In this document: positions 43,400 through 51,431 of the stretch, one piece after another
How the letters are laid out: each line of letters opens with the position of its first letter
Numbering within the stretch: the first letter of the stretch is position 1
Source of the DNA: an uncultured Sutterella sp.
GTDB taxonomy: Bacteria; Pseudomonadota; Gammaproteobacteria; Burkholderiales; Burkholderiaceae_F
Assembly: GCA_900544255.1 (NCBI GenBank)
Contig: UQUM01000004.1
Location: 40,144 to 104,143, forward strand
Length of the DNA stretch: 64,000 nucleotides
Direction: 5' to 3'
Notes under the pieces: model-generated
Database searches by the model: none
The model's input: the letters and a program-made list of their open reading frames with translations, nothing else
Told to the model about the DNA's origin: nothing
Position numbers and translations under genes: made by a program

Positions 43400-43578
43400 A
43401 GTGTCCGTATTTTCTAGGTAAAACCATCCCCGCTCAAATCCGTCGGAACTCACGCTCCGCAGGGGTTCTTACGGGGAGACAATTGCTGGTGAATCTTTTC
43501 TCGGAAGGCCTCTGAAACAACTGCTTTCGGACGCACGAAGCACCCTCCTGCAGTCGGCCGACCCAAGAAAAGACCGTG

Positions 43579-43607
43579 AGTATCGTATTTTTTCCCAACA
43601 ATGTCAA
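43579..43607 (-). promoter_or_regulatory. str operon promoter (before rpsL)
   Basis: Minus-strand TTGACA (-35), 17-nt AT-rich spacer, GATACT (-10), about 180 nt before rpsL. Confidence 0.75.
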
Positions 43608-43697
43608 GCGACAACTCAAGGTTTTTGCACAAATAAGTGTCCTCTTCCCCCTTTCGCGGGAAAGTACCGTGCACAAAAAACCGTCGCCAGAAACGTC

Positions 43698-43733
43698 AGC
43701 GGGGCAGTCCGACCGATATCGGACTGCCCCGCT
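43698..43733 (-). terminator. Long hairpin downstream of dcuA
   Basis: Exact 15-bp arms (AGCGGGGCAGTCCGA and complement) with a 6-nt loop, 56 nt past the dcuA stop and upstream of the str promoter. The T-rich tract on the minus strand follows only after about 20 nt, so termination may need help. Confidence 0.6.
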
Positions 43734-43788
43734 CTTGCCTGCTTATTCAGTAAGCCGGGTTCAACTTCGGCCTACCGTCTTCCCTTCA

Positions 43789-45090
43789 TCAGAAGACGAG
43801 CTTCGTCATGAAGAAGCCGAACGGAATGGCGGCGAGAAGACCGACGCAGCCCGGCAGGAAGAAGGGATGATTGATGACGAAGGAACCGCTCCACTTGCCC
43901 ATGTAGGAACCCGTGTCGTCGCAGGAGATGGCGAAGGCGGAGGTGGGATAGACGTTCGTCACGAAGATGCCCGACACCGCCACGAAGCAGGCGAGGATCA
44001 TCGGAGCATCGCACCCGAGACTCGCGGCCACAGGAACGAGCAAAGCGGACGTTGCACCCTGGCTGAAGAGAAGCGCCGAAACGCCGAAGAACGCGAGCGC
44101 AAGCAGCCCCGGGTACTGCGCCAAGAGAGCCGTCGCCTGTTCTTTAATCGTCGGGATGTAAACGCCGATCACGGTGGAAGACAACCAGCAGATACCGAGA
44201 ATCACGATGAGGGATTCGTAGCCGCCGTGGAAGATGCTGCTTTCCTTGATCTTCGTGAGTTTCACGTCGCAGAACCAGTACATCAAAAGCGAAATGAAGA
44301 GCATCGTGATCACGATGATGTCGCGGGAACCGAGCGTGTGGCCGATTTCCTTCTTAAAGAGAAGCATCATCACGATGAAGACCACGGCGAGAAGGAAGAT
44401 GCCCACGGAGAGCTGAGCCCCCTTGGGAAGGGGCGCTTCCTGCTGTTCCTTGGAAGTCATCGCCACGAGACCGGCCTTCATGCGAGCCTGGAAGATCGGA
44501 TCCTTATCAAGCTCCACGCCCTGGAAGGACGAAATCAACGCCGCCACGGCCGCGCCGAATAACCCCGCGGGGAGAATCACCATCAGCACCTGGCCGAAAG
44601 AGACGCCCATCGTTTCAACGACGACCCACATCGCAGCAGTCGCTGCGGAAATCGGGGAAGCAGAAATCGCGATCTGAGACGCCACGACGGTCGACGTCAA
44701 GGGCTGAGAAGGACGCACGTGGTTTTGCTTGGCGACTTCCTGCACGACGTTCAAAATCGCCATCGTCGTAAAGCCCGTCCCCGAAAAGATCGTGAGGATG
44801 AAGCCCAAAGCCGGCGCAAGAATGTTGATGTACTTCGGATTGTTTCGGAGAATACGGGACGCCACGCGCACCATGTAGTCCATGCCGCCTGCGACGTGCA
44901 TCACCGAGCACGCAAAGAGCACGGACATGATGATGAGGATCACGTCCAGAGGCATAGATCCCGGGGGCAACCCCAGGCAGAAAACGGCGATGAACATGCC
45001 GAGGCCGCCGGCCATACCGACGCCGATACCGCCCAACTTAGCCGCATACACGATGCAGCCCAAGAGCAGAATAAAATGTACCCAAACCAT
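43789..45090 (-). CDS. DcuA/DcuB-type anaerobic C4-dicarboxylate antiporter
   Basis: 433 residues from the ATG at 45090 (MVWVHFILLLGCIVYAAKLG), equal to E. coli DcuA. AAGGAACC lies before the ATG; the in-frame start at 45249 adds an unrelated hydrophilic leader. Features include FSGTGFTTMAILNVVQEVAK, SQIAISASPISAATAAM and FVTNVYPTSAFAISCDDTGS. It is an inner-membrane exchanger of fumarate, malate or aspartate for succinate in fumarate respiration. It lies with its divergent LysR gene between rpoC and rpsL. Confidence 0.93.
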   Translation of the reverse strand: MVWVHFILLLGCIVYAAKLGGIGVGMAGGLGMFIAVFCLGLPPGSMPLDVILIIMSVLFACSVMHVAGGMDYMVRVASRILRNNPKYINILAPALGFILTIFSGTGFTTMAILNVVQEVAKQNHVRPSQPLTSTVVASQIAISASPISAATAAMWVVVETMGVSFGQVLMVILPAGLFGAAVAALISSFQGVELDKDPIFQARMKAGLVAMTSKEQQEAPLPKGAQLSVGIFLLAVVFIVMMLLFKKEIGHTLGSRDIIVITMLFISLLMYWFCDVKLTKIKESSIFHGGYESLIVILGICWLSSTVIGVYIPTIKEQATALLAQYPGLLALAFFGVSALLFSQGATSALLVPVAASLGCDAPMILACFVAVSGIFVTNVYPTSAFAISCDDTGSYMGKWSGSFVINHPFFLPGCVGLLAAIPFGFFMTKLVF

Positions 45091-45262
45091 GGTGGTTCCT
45101 TGTTTTTGTTTATCAAGCCGGGTTCCGGCCGCGTCCCAAACTTTTACGGTTTCATGACGACGGCTATGAAAAGCGCCGGGGAGAAAACCGACGCCTTTGC
45201 ACCCGAACCAGGGGCATTCTTCACGGACTGTTACATTTCGTACAGGCAAAATTCGCCACTCC

Positions 45263-45430
45263 TCAATCCGTTTTGGTCACTATTGTTTCTTTTTTACGCG
45301 TTAACCCCAAAAAAAAGGCTTCCGTTTCAGGAAGCCCAAGTACTCAGTTCTGCCGAGTCCTTCTATTATTGACGCCCCTGATCGTCGGCGTACAGACCGC
45401 ATCGGTCAACGCTCAATCATTTTTGGTCAC
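45263..45430. repeat. 18-nt direct repeat flanking the dcuA-lysR promoter region
   Basis: TCAATCCGTTTTGGTCAC (45263-45280) and TCAATCATTTTTGGTCAC (45413-45430) match at 16 of 18 positions and lie exactly 150 nt apart in the same orientation. The right copy abuts the lysR start. A GACCG-CAT-CGGTC palindrome lies between, near 45395. These are candidate regulator-binding sites. Confidence 0.55.
45309..45337 (-). terminator. Intrinsic terminator in the dcuA leader
   Basis: On the minus strand GGGCTTCC-TGAAAC-GGAAGCC is followed by eight T. It lies about 220 nt before dcuA, with no minus-strand gene upstream of it. It would stop transcripts starting near the lysR 5' end: an attenuator or the end of a small RNA of roughly 100 nt. 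Confidence 0.8.
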
Positions 45431-45435
45431 ACACC

Positions 45436-46428
45436 ATGCGCAAAACCGACAACCTGGAGAGCTACCGAATCTTCTGCGCCGTCGCCGCCTGCGGAGGCGT
45501 CAAGGAAGCGGGCATCGAACTCTCGATGGAACCGAGCAATATCTTCCGGCTGCTGCGGCAATTGGAAGAGGATCTTGCCGTCTCGCTCTTTATCCGACAG
45601 AGCCATCCCATCCGCCTTACCGAACAAGGCCGTCTCTTTTTTGACCATGCTCAGCATATTCTGCGGGAACAAGCCCTGATGCTCGAAGCGATTCGGGATA
45701 ACTTGGAAAGCGACGCCGGTCTCATTCAGATCGCCTCCACCGCCGGCGTCCGCTACCAGACCCTCACCCCCGCCCTCGTGCAGTACCAAAACCTGCACCC
45801 CGAAGTTACCTTTGAGCTTCGTGACATGGTACAGGGCACCCGCAACTTCTTCGTCGCCCCCGACGGCTCCGCCAACGACATCGTCGTTACGTTTCTCTCC
45901 GAGGATCAGGTGCCCGAAGACGTGCACGTCGAAAAACTCTTCGACATCCCGTTCGTTGCCTGCGCCTCCCCCCAGTACCTTGCCCGCTTCGGCACGCCGG
46001 AAACACCCGCGGACTGCATTCATCATCAAGGGCTTTTACTGCGGCTTCCGGGTCGGCACTCCGTCGAACACCTCGCCCGCAACGGCCGTTACGAGAAACT
46101 GGTCTGGCAGTCGAGCACCATCTACAACAGTCAGTTGGACGCCATCGAAGCGCTCGTCTTAGGGGGCGGCATCTGCCCGGACGTGTGCCTTCCCTACTTC
46201 ATCGATGAATACCGCAAAAAGCGGCTTGTTCCCGTCCTCACCGGTTGGAACCGTCCCCTGCGCACGGTTTGTCTTTATACGAGCTCGCATGCCTACAAGA
46301 AAAAACGCGTGCGACAGTTTCTCACCTGGTTCGGCGAACGCTACAAAGCGTACCTTACCGGGTGCCTGGCCGAATGGCGCCGCATCACAGGAACACCGTC
46401 ATCACCCGCAGTTCCCGCACGAGAATAA
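45436..46428 (+). CDS. LysR-type regulator, divergent from dcuA
   Basis: 330 residues. Winged helix-turn-helix at about 5-63 (YRIFCAVAACGGVKEAGIEL, SNIFRLLRQLEEDLAVSLFI), then the LysR substrate domain (GLIQIASTAGVRYQTLTPAL onward). Its start is 345 nt from dcuA in the opposite direction, so control of dicarboxylate exchange is likely. It overlaps the end of a converging pseudogene by 44 nt. Confidence 0.88.
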   Translation: MRKTDNLESYRIFCAVAACGGVKEAGIELSMEPSNIFRLLRQLEEDLAVSLFIRQSHPIRLTEQGRLFFDHAQHILREQALMLEAIRDNLESDAGLIQIASTAGVRYQTLTPALVQYQNLHPEVTFELRDMVQGTRNFFVAPDGSANDIVVTFLSEDQVPEDVHVEKLFDIPFVACASPQYLARFGTPETPADCIHHQGLLLRLPGRHSVEHLARNGRYEKLVWQSSTIYNSQLDAIEALVLGGGICPDVCLPYFIDEYRKKRLVPVLTGWNRPLRTVCLYTSSHAYKKKRVRQFLTWFGERYKAYLTGCLAEWRRITGTPSSPAVPARE

Positions 46429-46949
46429 GTAGATCGCTCGCAAAGAGCAGGGTGATCAAGAGACGGCGAAACACCGTGTCCGTTTGTCGCCTGAAAAGTG
46501 AGATCCCCACTGCCGAGGCCGCCATGGCGACGGGAGCGGCTTTAGCGGCGACCAAAAGTGTCTCCCATGAGTAGATCCCATTCACCGCTAACGCCGCAAG
46601 ACGGCACTCGTTTCCATCTTCGTCCAAGGCTGCATGGCGCACCACATGGTGGAAAGGACACCCGACAACGAGGCGGCATCCCCTAAAAGGCAGTCCTGCC
46701 AACGCCGGAATCCGAAGCCGCGGCAGGCGCTCTAAACCCAGTCGGATCTCGCGGCGGATGAGCCACAGGATTACACGCCGTTCACCACCGCTATAAGCGC
46801 CACGATCGCAACGGCTTTTCAGACGGCATGACCTCGAACCAAATCCCCTGGCTCATGAGCGCGGTGCCGAACCCCGCACAACCGTTGATAAAACCGTCGG
46901 CGACTGCCCCCAGTACGAGAAGCCGTACCGGCGTGACGAACCATTCCAT
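46385..46949 (-). pseudogene. Broken TauE/SafE-family permease gene
   Basis: Fragments of one TauE/SafE-type membrane protein appear in more than one frame. The start (46949) reads LLVLGAVADGFINGCAGFG and reaches a stop at 46791-46793 after a frame change; AIVALIAVV continues in another frame. LWLIRREIRLGLERLPRLRI, IPALAGLPF and then NGIYSWETLLVAAKAAPVAM with a final hydrophobic helix follow. At least two frameshifts are needed to join them, so the gene is dead. When intact the family exports sulfite or organosulfonates. Confidence 0.75.
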
Positions 46950-46961
46950 TCACACCATCCC

Positions 46962-46994
46962 AAAAATGAAAAGCGGCAGGTTTTCACCCGCCGC
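46962..46994 (-). terminator. Intrinsic terminator of the rpoBC operon
   Basis: Minus-strand arms GCGGCGGGT and ACCTGCCGC (one G-U) with a GAAA tetraloop, followed by TTTTCATTTTT, 43 nt past the rpoC stop. Confidence 0.88.
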
Positions 46995-47036
46995 CCTTCA
47001 TTGTGCGCCCTAAGCGCACCGACCGACTACGTCGTC

Positions 47037-50000
47037 TTACTCAGACTTCGTTTCGTCCGCCATCTTTTCTTCTTCAGGCTTTGCGAAGAGCTCTTCCGCA
47101 GCACGGCGTGCGGCGGAGAGACCGCCCTTGCCGGACATACCGGCGAAGGCATCTTCACGCATCGCTTCGATTTCCTTCTCGGTCACGGGATCCGTGGCTT
47201 CGAACATCTCTTCGGCAGCACGGCGGGCATCCATCGGATCCTGGCCCATGCGGCGTTCGAGATCTTCGCGGGCGTTGCGCGCCTTGTGGTACGCAAGCCC
47301 AGTACCGGCCGGAATCAGACGACCAACGATCACGTTTTCCTTCAGACCGCGCAGATCGTCTTCCTTGCCCATGATGGCGGCTTCGGTCAACACGCGGGTC
47401 GTTTCCTGGAAGGAAGCCGCGGAAATGAAGCTGTCGGTGGACAAAGACGCCTTCGTAATACCGAGGAGAACGTTTTCGTACTTTGCCGGGGTCTTGCCGG
47501 CGGCAATCGCACGATCGTTCTCATCGAGCATTTCAGAGCGTTCGACCTGTTCGCCCGGGATGAACTTCGTGTCGCCCGGATCGGTGATCTGCACGCGGCG
47601 CAACATCTGACGAACAATCACTTCAATGTGCTTGTCGTTGATCTTCACGCCCTGCAGACGGTACACGTCCTGAACTTCATCCACGATGTAACGGGCAAGT
47701 TCTTCGATACCGAGGAGTCGCAGGATGTCGTGCGGATCCGCCGGTCCTTCCACGATTTCTTCACCGCGCTGCACCACCTGACCGTCGTGCACGAGGATCT
47801 GCTTATCCTTGCTGATGAGGAATTCGTGATCGTTACCGTCGTTATCGGTGATGATGAGGCGCTGCTTGCCCTTCGTTTCCTTACCGAACGTGACAGTACC
47901 CGTCGCTTCGGCGAGCATACCGGCATCCTTCGGGCTGCGGGCTTCGAAGAGTTCGGCCACACGCGGCAGACCGCCCGTAATGTCTCGGGTCTTCTGGCTT
48001 TCGCGCGGGATACGTGCGAGCACTTCGCCCTGGTGGATTTCCTGACCGTCGCGCACCACGATGATGGCGCCCACCGGCAGCTGAATCGTCACCGCGTGAT
48101 CCGTGCCCGGGATCTTCACTTCGTTACCGGCTTCGTCGAGCAAATGCACCAACGGACGAATCACGTTCGCCGCCGTGGACTTCGCGTTCTTCGCACCCTT
48201 TGCAGCCGTCGTCGAACGCTTCGGGTCGATCACGACCATGGAGCTCAAGCCCGTCACTTCGTCCACCTGGTTCATCACGGTGACGTTTTCAACGACGTTC
48301 TCAAACTTCACGGAACCGGCGTATTCCGAAATAATCGGCAGCGTCATCGGGTCGAAGGCCGCCAACTGCTGACCGCTCTTCACTTCCGTGTCGGGCTGAA
48401 TCTGCAGCGTGGCGCCGTAGGGCACCTTATGACGTTCACGTTCACGGCCCGTGTTGGGATCCGTGATGATCAATTCGCCGGAACGGGAAATGACGATCAG
48501 TTCCTTCTTGCCGTTCTGCACATAGCGCATCGCGGGCGAGAAAGACACCAAGCCGGAGTTCTTCGCTTCAACGCTCGAAGCCACCGCCGCACGGGACGCC
48601 GCACCACCGATGTGGAACGTACGCATCGTCAGCTGCGTACCCGGTTCGCCGATGGACTGGGCGGCGATAACGCCCACGGATTCGCCGGCATTCACGAGCG
48701 TGCCGCGGCCCAAGTCGCGGCCGTAGCACTTCGCGCACAGGCCGTAACGGGTCTTACAGGTCAAGGGCGTACGCACCTTCACCGCATCCACGCCTTCCTT
48801 ATCGAGCTTGTCGCAGATCGCTTCGTCGATCAGCGTGCCCGCGGGAACGAGAACGCTCTTATTGTTGTCCAACACGTCTTCGGCAGTCACTCGACCCAAC
48901 ACGCGGTCGCGCAGAGCCTGAATGACTTCACCGCCTTCGACCAACGCGCGCATTTCAACGCCGTCCGTCGTACCGCAGTCGTCTTCGATCACCACCAAGT
49001 CCTGCGTCACGTCGACGAGACGACGGGTGAGGTAACCGGAGTTAGCCGTCTTCAAAGCCGTATCGGCCAAGCCCTTACGGGCACCGTGGGTCGAAATAAA
49101 GTACTGCAGAACGTTCAGACCCTCACGGAAGTTCGAGGTAATCGGGGTTTCGATGATGGAGCCGTCGGGCTTTGCCATCAAACCGCGCATACCGGCCACC
49201 TGACGAATCTGAGCCGCAGAGCCTCGGGCCCCGGAGTCAGCCATCATGTAAATGGAGTTGAACGATTCCTGCGTCGCCTTGTTGCCGTGGCGGTCGATGA
49301 CGGACTCGTTGGAGAGTTCCTTCATCATCACCTTACCCACGTCATCGGCCGTACGACCCCAAATATCAATGACCTTGTTGTAGCGTTCGCCCTTCGTCAC
49401 GAGACCGGACGTGTACTGCTCTTCGATCGCCTTCACTTCTTCTTCGGCTTGAGCGATCATCGACGCCTTCTTCTGCGGCACGGTCATATCGCCGATGCAG
49501 ATCGAGATGCCGGCCAAGGTCGCGAGACGGTAGCCGTTATTCTTCAGGCGGTCGGCAAACATCACCGTGGCGCGCAGGCCGCACTTGCGGAAGCAGCGGT
49601 TGATGAGCTTGGCGATTTCCTTCTTCTTCAACGTGATGTTGAGTTCGGAGAAGCTCATGCCTTCCGGAAGGATCGCGGACAACAAAGCACGGCCCGCGGT
49701 CGTTTCGTAACGCTTGATGCGTTCCGTCTTTTCGCCGGTTTCGGGATTGACGTCGTATTCCTTAATACGCACCGTGCAGCGGGTCTGCAGCACGATGGCG
49801 TGCGCGTCAAGGGCGCGCTGCACTTCGTCGATGTCTTCAAAGAACATGCCTTCGCCGGGCGCATTGATGCGTTCGCGGGTCGAATAGTAAAGACCCAGCA
49901 CCATATCCTGAGAGGGCACGATCGAAGGATCGCCGTTCGCGGGGAAGAGGACGTTGTTGGAGGCCATCATGAGGCAACGGGCTTCCAACTGGGCTTCGAG

Positions 50001-51425
50001 CGACAGCGGCACGTGCACGGCCATCTGGTCACCGTCGAAGTCGGCGTTAAAGGCCGCGCAGACCAAGGGGTGCAGCTGAATGGCCTTACCTTCGATCAAC
50101 TTCGGTTCGAAGGCCTGAATACCCAAGCGGTGCAGCGTCGGAGCGCGGTTCAACATCACCGGGTGTTCGTAAATCACTTCTTCCAGGATATCCCACACCA
50201 CGGGTTCCTGATTGTCCACCATCTTCTTGGCGCTCTTGATCGTGGAAGCGAGCCCGCGAGCTTCGAGCTTATTGAAGATGAAGGGCTTGAAGAGTTCGAG
50301 GGCCATCAGCTTAGGCAGACCGCACTGGTGCAGGCGCAGTTCCGGCCCCACCGTAATCACGGAACGGCCGGAGTAGTCGACGCGCTTACCCAGAAGGTTC
50401 TGACGGAAGCGACCGCTCTTACCCTTGATCATGTCCGCCAAGGACTTCAGGGGACGCTTGTTGGGGCCGGTCATCGCCTTGCCGCGGCGACCGTTGTCCA
50501 AAAGGCTGTCCACCGCTTCCTGCAACATGCGCTTTTCGTTGCGGACGATGATGTCCGGTGCCTTCAGTTCGAGAAGGCGCTTCAAGCGGTTGTTGCGGTT
50601 GATGACGCGGCGATAGAGATCGTTCAGGTCGGACGTCGCAAAGCGGCCGCCGTCCAACGGCACCAACGGACGCAGATCCGGCGGCAGCACCGGCAGGACT
50701 TCGAGAATCATCCATTCGGGCTTGATACCGGAGCGCTGGAAGCCTTCCAAAACTTTGAGGCGCTTCGCGATCTTCTTTAACTTGGCGTCGGACGTCGTGC
50801 TCTTCAGTTCTTCACGAAGAACCGCAACTTCCTGATCGATGTCGATGCTCGCCAAAAGGTCACGGATCGCTTCTGCGCCCATCATGGCGCGGAAGTCGTC
50901 ACCGTACTCGGAGAGCATCTTGACGTATTCGTCTTCAGTCAGAAGCTGACCGCGCTTTAAGGGCGTCAAGCCCGGATCCGTCACGCAGTAGGCTTCGAAG
51001 TAAAGCACGCGTTCGATGTCGCGCAGAGCGATATCAAGCACCATGCCCATACGGGAAGGCAGGCTCTTTAAGAACCAGATGTGCGCGACGGGGCTCGCCA
51101 ACTCAATGTGGCCCATGCGTTCACGGCGAACTTTCGCGAGCGTCACTTCGACGCCGCACTTTTCGCAGATCACGCCGCGGTGCTTTAAGCGCTTGTACTT
51201 ACCGCACAAGCATTCGTAGTCCTTCACCGGCCCGAAGATGCGGGCGCAGAAAAGGCCGTCGCGTTCGGGCTTGAAGGTACGGTAGTTGATGGTCTCGGGC
51301 TTCTTGACCTCACCGTACGACCACGAACGGATCTTCTCCGGAGAGGCGATGCCGATCTTAATGGCGTCAAAGTGCTCAGCAACATCGCTCTGCTGCTTGA
51401 ACAGGTCACCAATCTTATTCAACAT
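47037..51425 (-). CDS. rpoC: RNA polymerase beta' subunit
   Basis: 1462 residues. N-terminal zinc site (CLCGKYKRLKHRGVICEKCG), the catalytic Mg2+ loop NADFDGDQMAVHVPL near residue 460, a second zinc site with CKTRYGLCAKCYGRDLGRG around 890, and the trigger-loop region (RTFHIGGAA). The last 60 residues are an acidic/Lys-rich tail (KPEEEKMADETKSE) longer than in E. coli. It follows rpoB by 6 nt and is the last gene of rplKAJL-rpoBC. Confidence 0.99.
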   Translation of the reverse strand: MLNKIGDLFKQQSDVAEHFDAIKIGIASPEKIRSWSYGEVKKPETINYRTFKPERDGLFCARIFGPVKDYECLCGKYKRLKHRGVICEKCGVEVTLAKVRRERMGHIELASPVAHIWFLKSLPSRMGMVLDIALRDIERVLYFEAYCVTDPGLTPLKRGQLLTEDEYVKMLSEYGDDFRAMMGAEAIRDLLASIDIDQEVAVLREELKSTTSDAKLKKIAKRLKVLEGFQRSGIKPEWMILEVLPVLPPDLRPLVPLDGGRFATSDLNDLYRRVINRNNRLKRLLELKAPDIIVRNEKRMLQEAVDSLLDNGRRGKAMTGPNKRPLKSLADMIKGKSGRFRQNLLGKRVDYSGRSVITVGPELRLHQCGLPKLMALELFKPFIFNKLEARGLASTIKSAKKMVDNQEPVVWDILEEVIYEHPVMLNRAPTLHRLGIQAFEPKLIEGKAIQLHPLVCAAFNADFDGDQMAVHVPLSLEAQLEARCLMMASNNVLFPANGDPSIVPSQDMVLGLYYSTRERINAPGEGMFFEDIDEVQRALDAHAIVLQTRCTVRIKEYDVNPETGEKTERIKRYETTAGRALLSAILPEGMSFSELNITLKKKEIAKLINRCFRKCGLRATVMFADRLKNNGYRLATLAGISICIGDMTVPQKKASMIAQAEEEVKAIEEQYTSGLVTKGERYNKVIDIWGRTADDVGKVMMKELSNESVIDRHGNKATQESFNSIYMMADSGARGSAAQIRQVAGMRGLMAKPDGSIIETPITSNFREGLNVLQYFISTHGARKGLADTALKTANSGYLTRRLVDVTQDLVVIEDDCGTTDGVEMRALVEGGEVIQALRDRVLGRVTAEDVLDNNKSVLVPAGTLIDEAICDKLDKEGVDAVKVRTPLTCKTRYGLCAKCYGRDLGRGTLVNAGESVGVIAAQSIGEPGTQLTMRTFHIGGAASRAAVASSVEAKNSGLVSFSPAMRYVQNGKKELIVISRSGELIITDPNTGRERERHKVPYGATLQIQPDTEVKSGQQLAAFDPMTLPIISEYAGSVKFENVVENVTVMNQVDEVTGLSSMVVIDPKRSTTAAKGAKNAKSTAANVIRPLVHLLDEAGNEVKIPGTDHAVTIQLPVGAIIVVRDGQEIHQGEVLARIPRESQKTRDITGGLPRVAELFEARSPKDAGMLAEATGTVTFGKETKGKQRLIITDNDGNDHEFLISKDKQILVHDGQVVQRGEEIVEGPADPHDILRLLGIEELARYIVDEVQDVYRLQGVKINDKHIEVIVRQMLRRVQITDPGDTKFIPGEQVERSEMLDENDRAIAAGKTPAKYENVLLGITKASLSTDSFISAASFQETTRVLTEAAIMGKEDDLRGLKENVIVGRLIPAGTGLAYHKARNAREDLERRMGQDPMDARRAAEEMFEATDPVTEKEIEAMREDAFAGMSGKGGLSAARRAAEELFAKPEEEKMADETKSE

Positions 51426-51431
51426 GGCTCA

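Larger units (their letters stand above)
43400..43788. other. rpsL leader and rpsL-dcuA intergenic region
   Basis: 389 nt. It contains the str promoter (43579-43607) and a long stem (43698-43733). The rpsL transcript would carry a leader of about 170 nt. 74- to 80-codon minus-strand frames here lack family features and are not called. Confidence 0.6.

Noticed and set aside
47001..50780. A 1259-codon open frame on the plus strand opposite rpoC, and similar long frames opposite rpoB, fusA, secY and the ribosomal genes
   Set aside because: Shadows of strongly biased codon use in highly expressed genes. Low-complexity His/Arg/Asp-rich translations, no ribosome sites, and no family resemblance.
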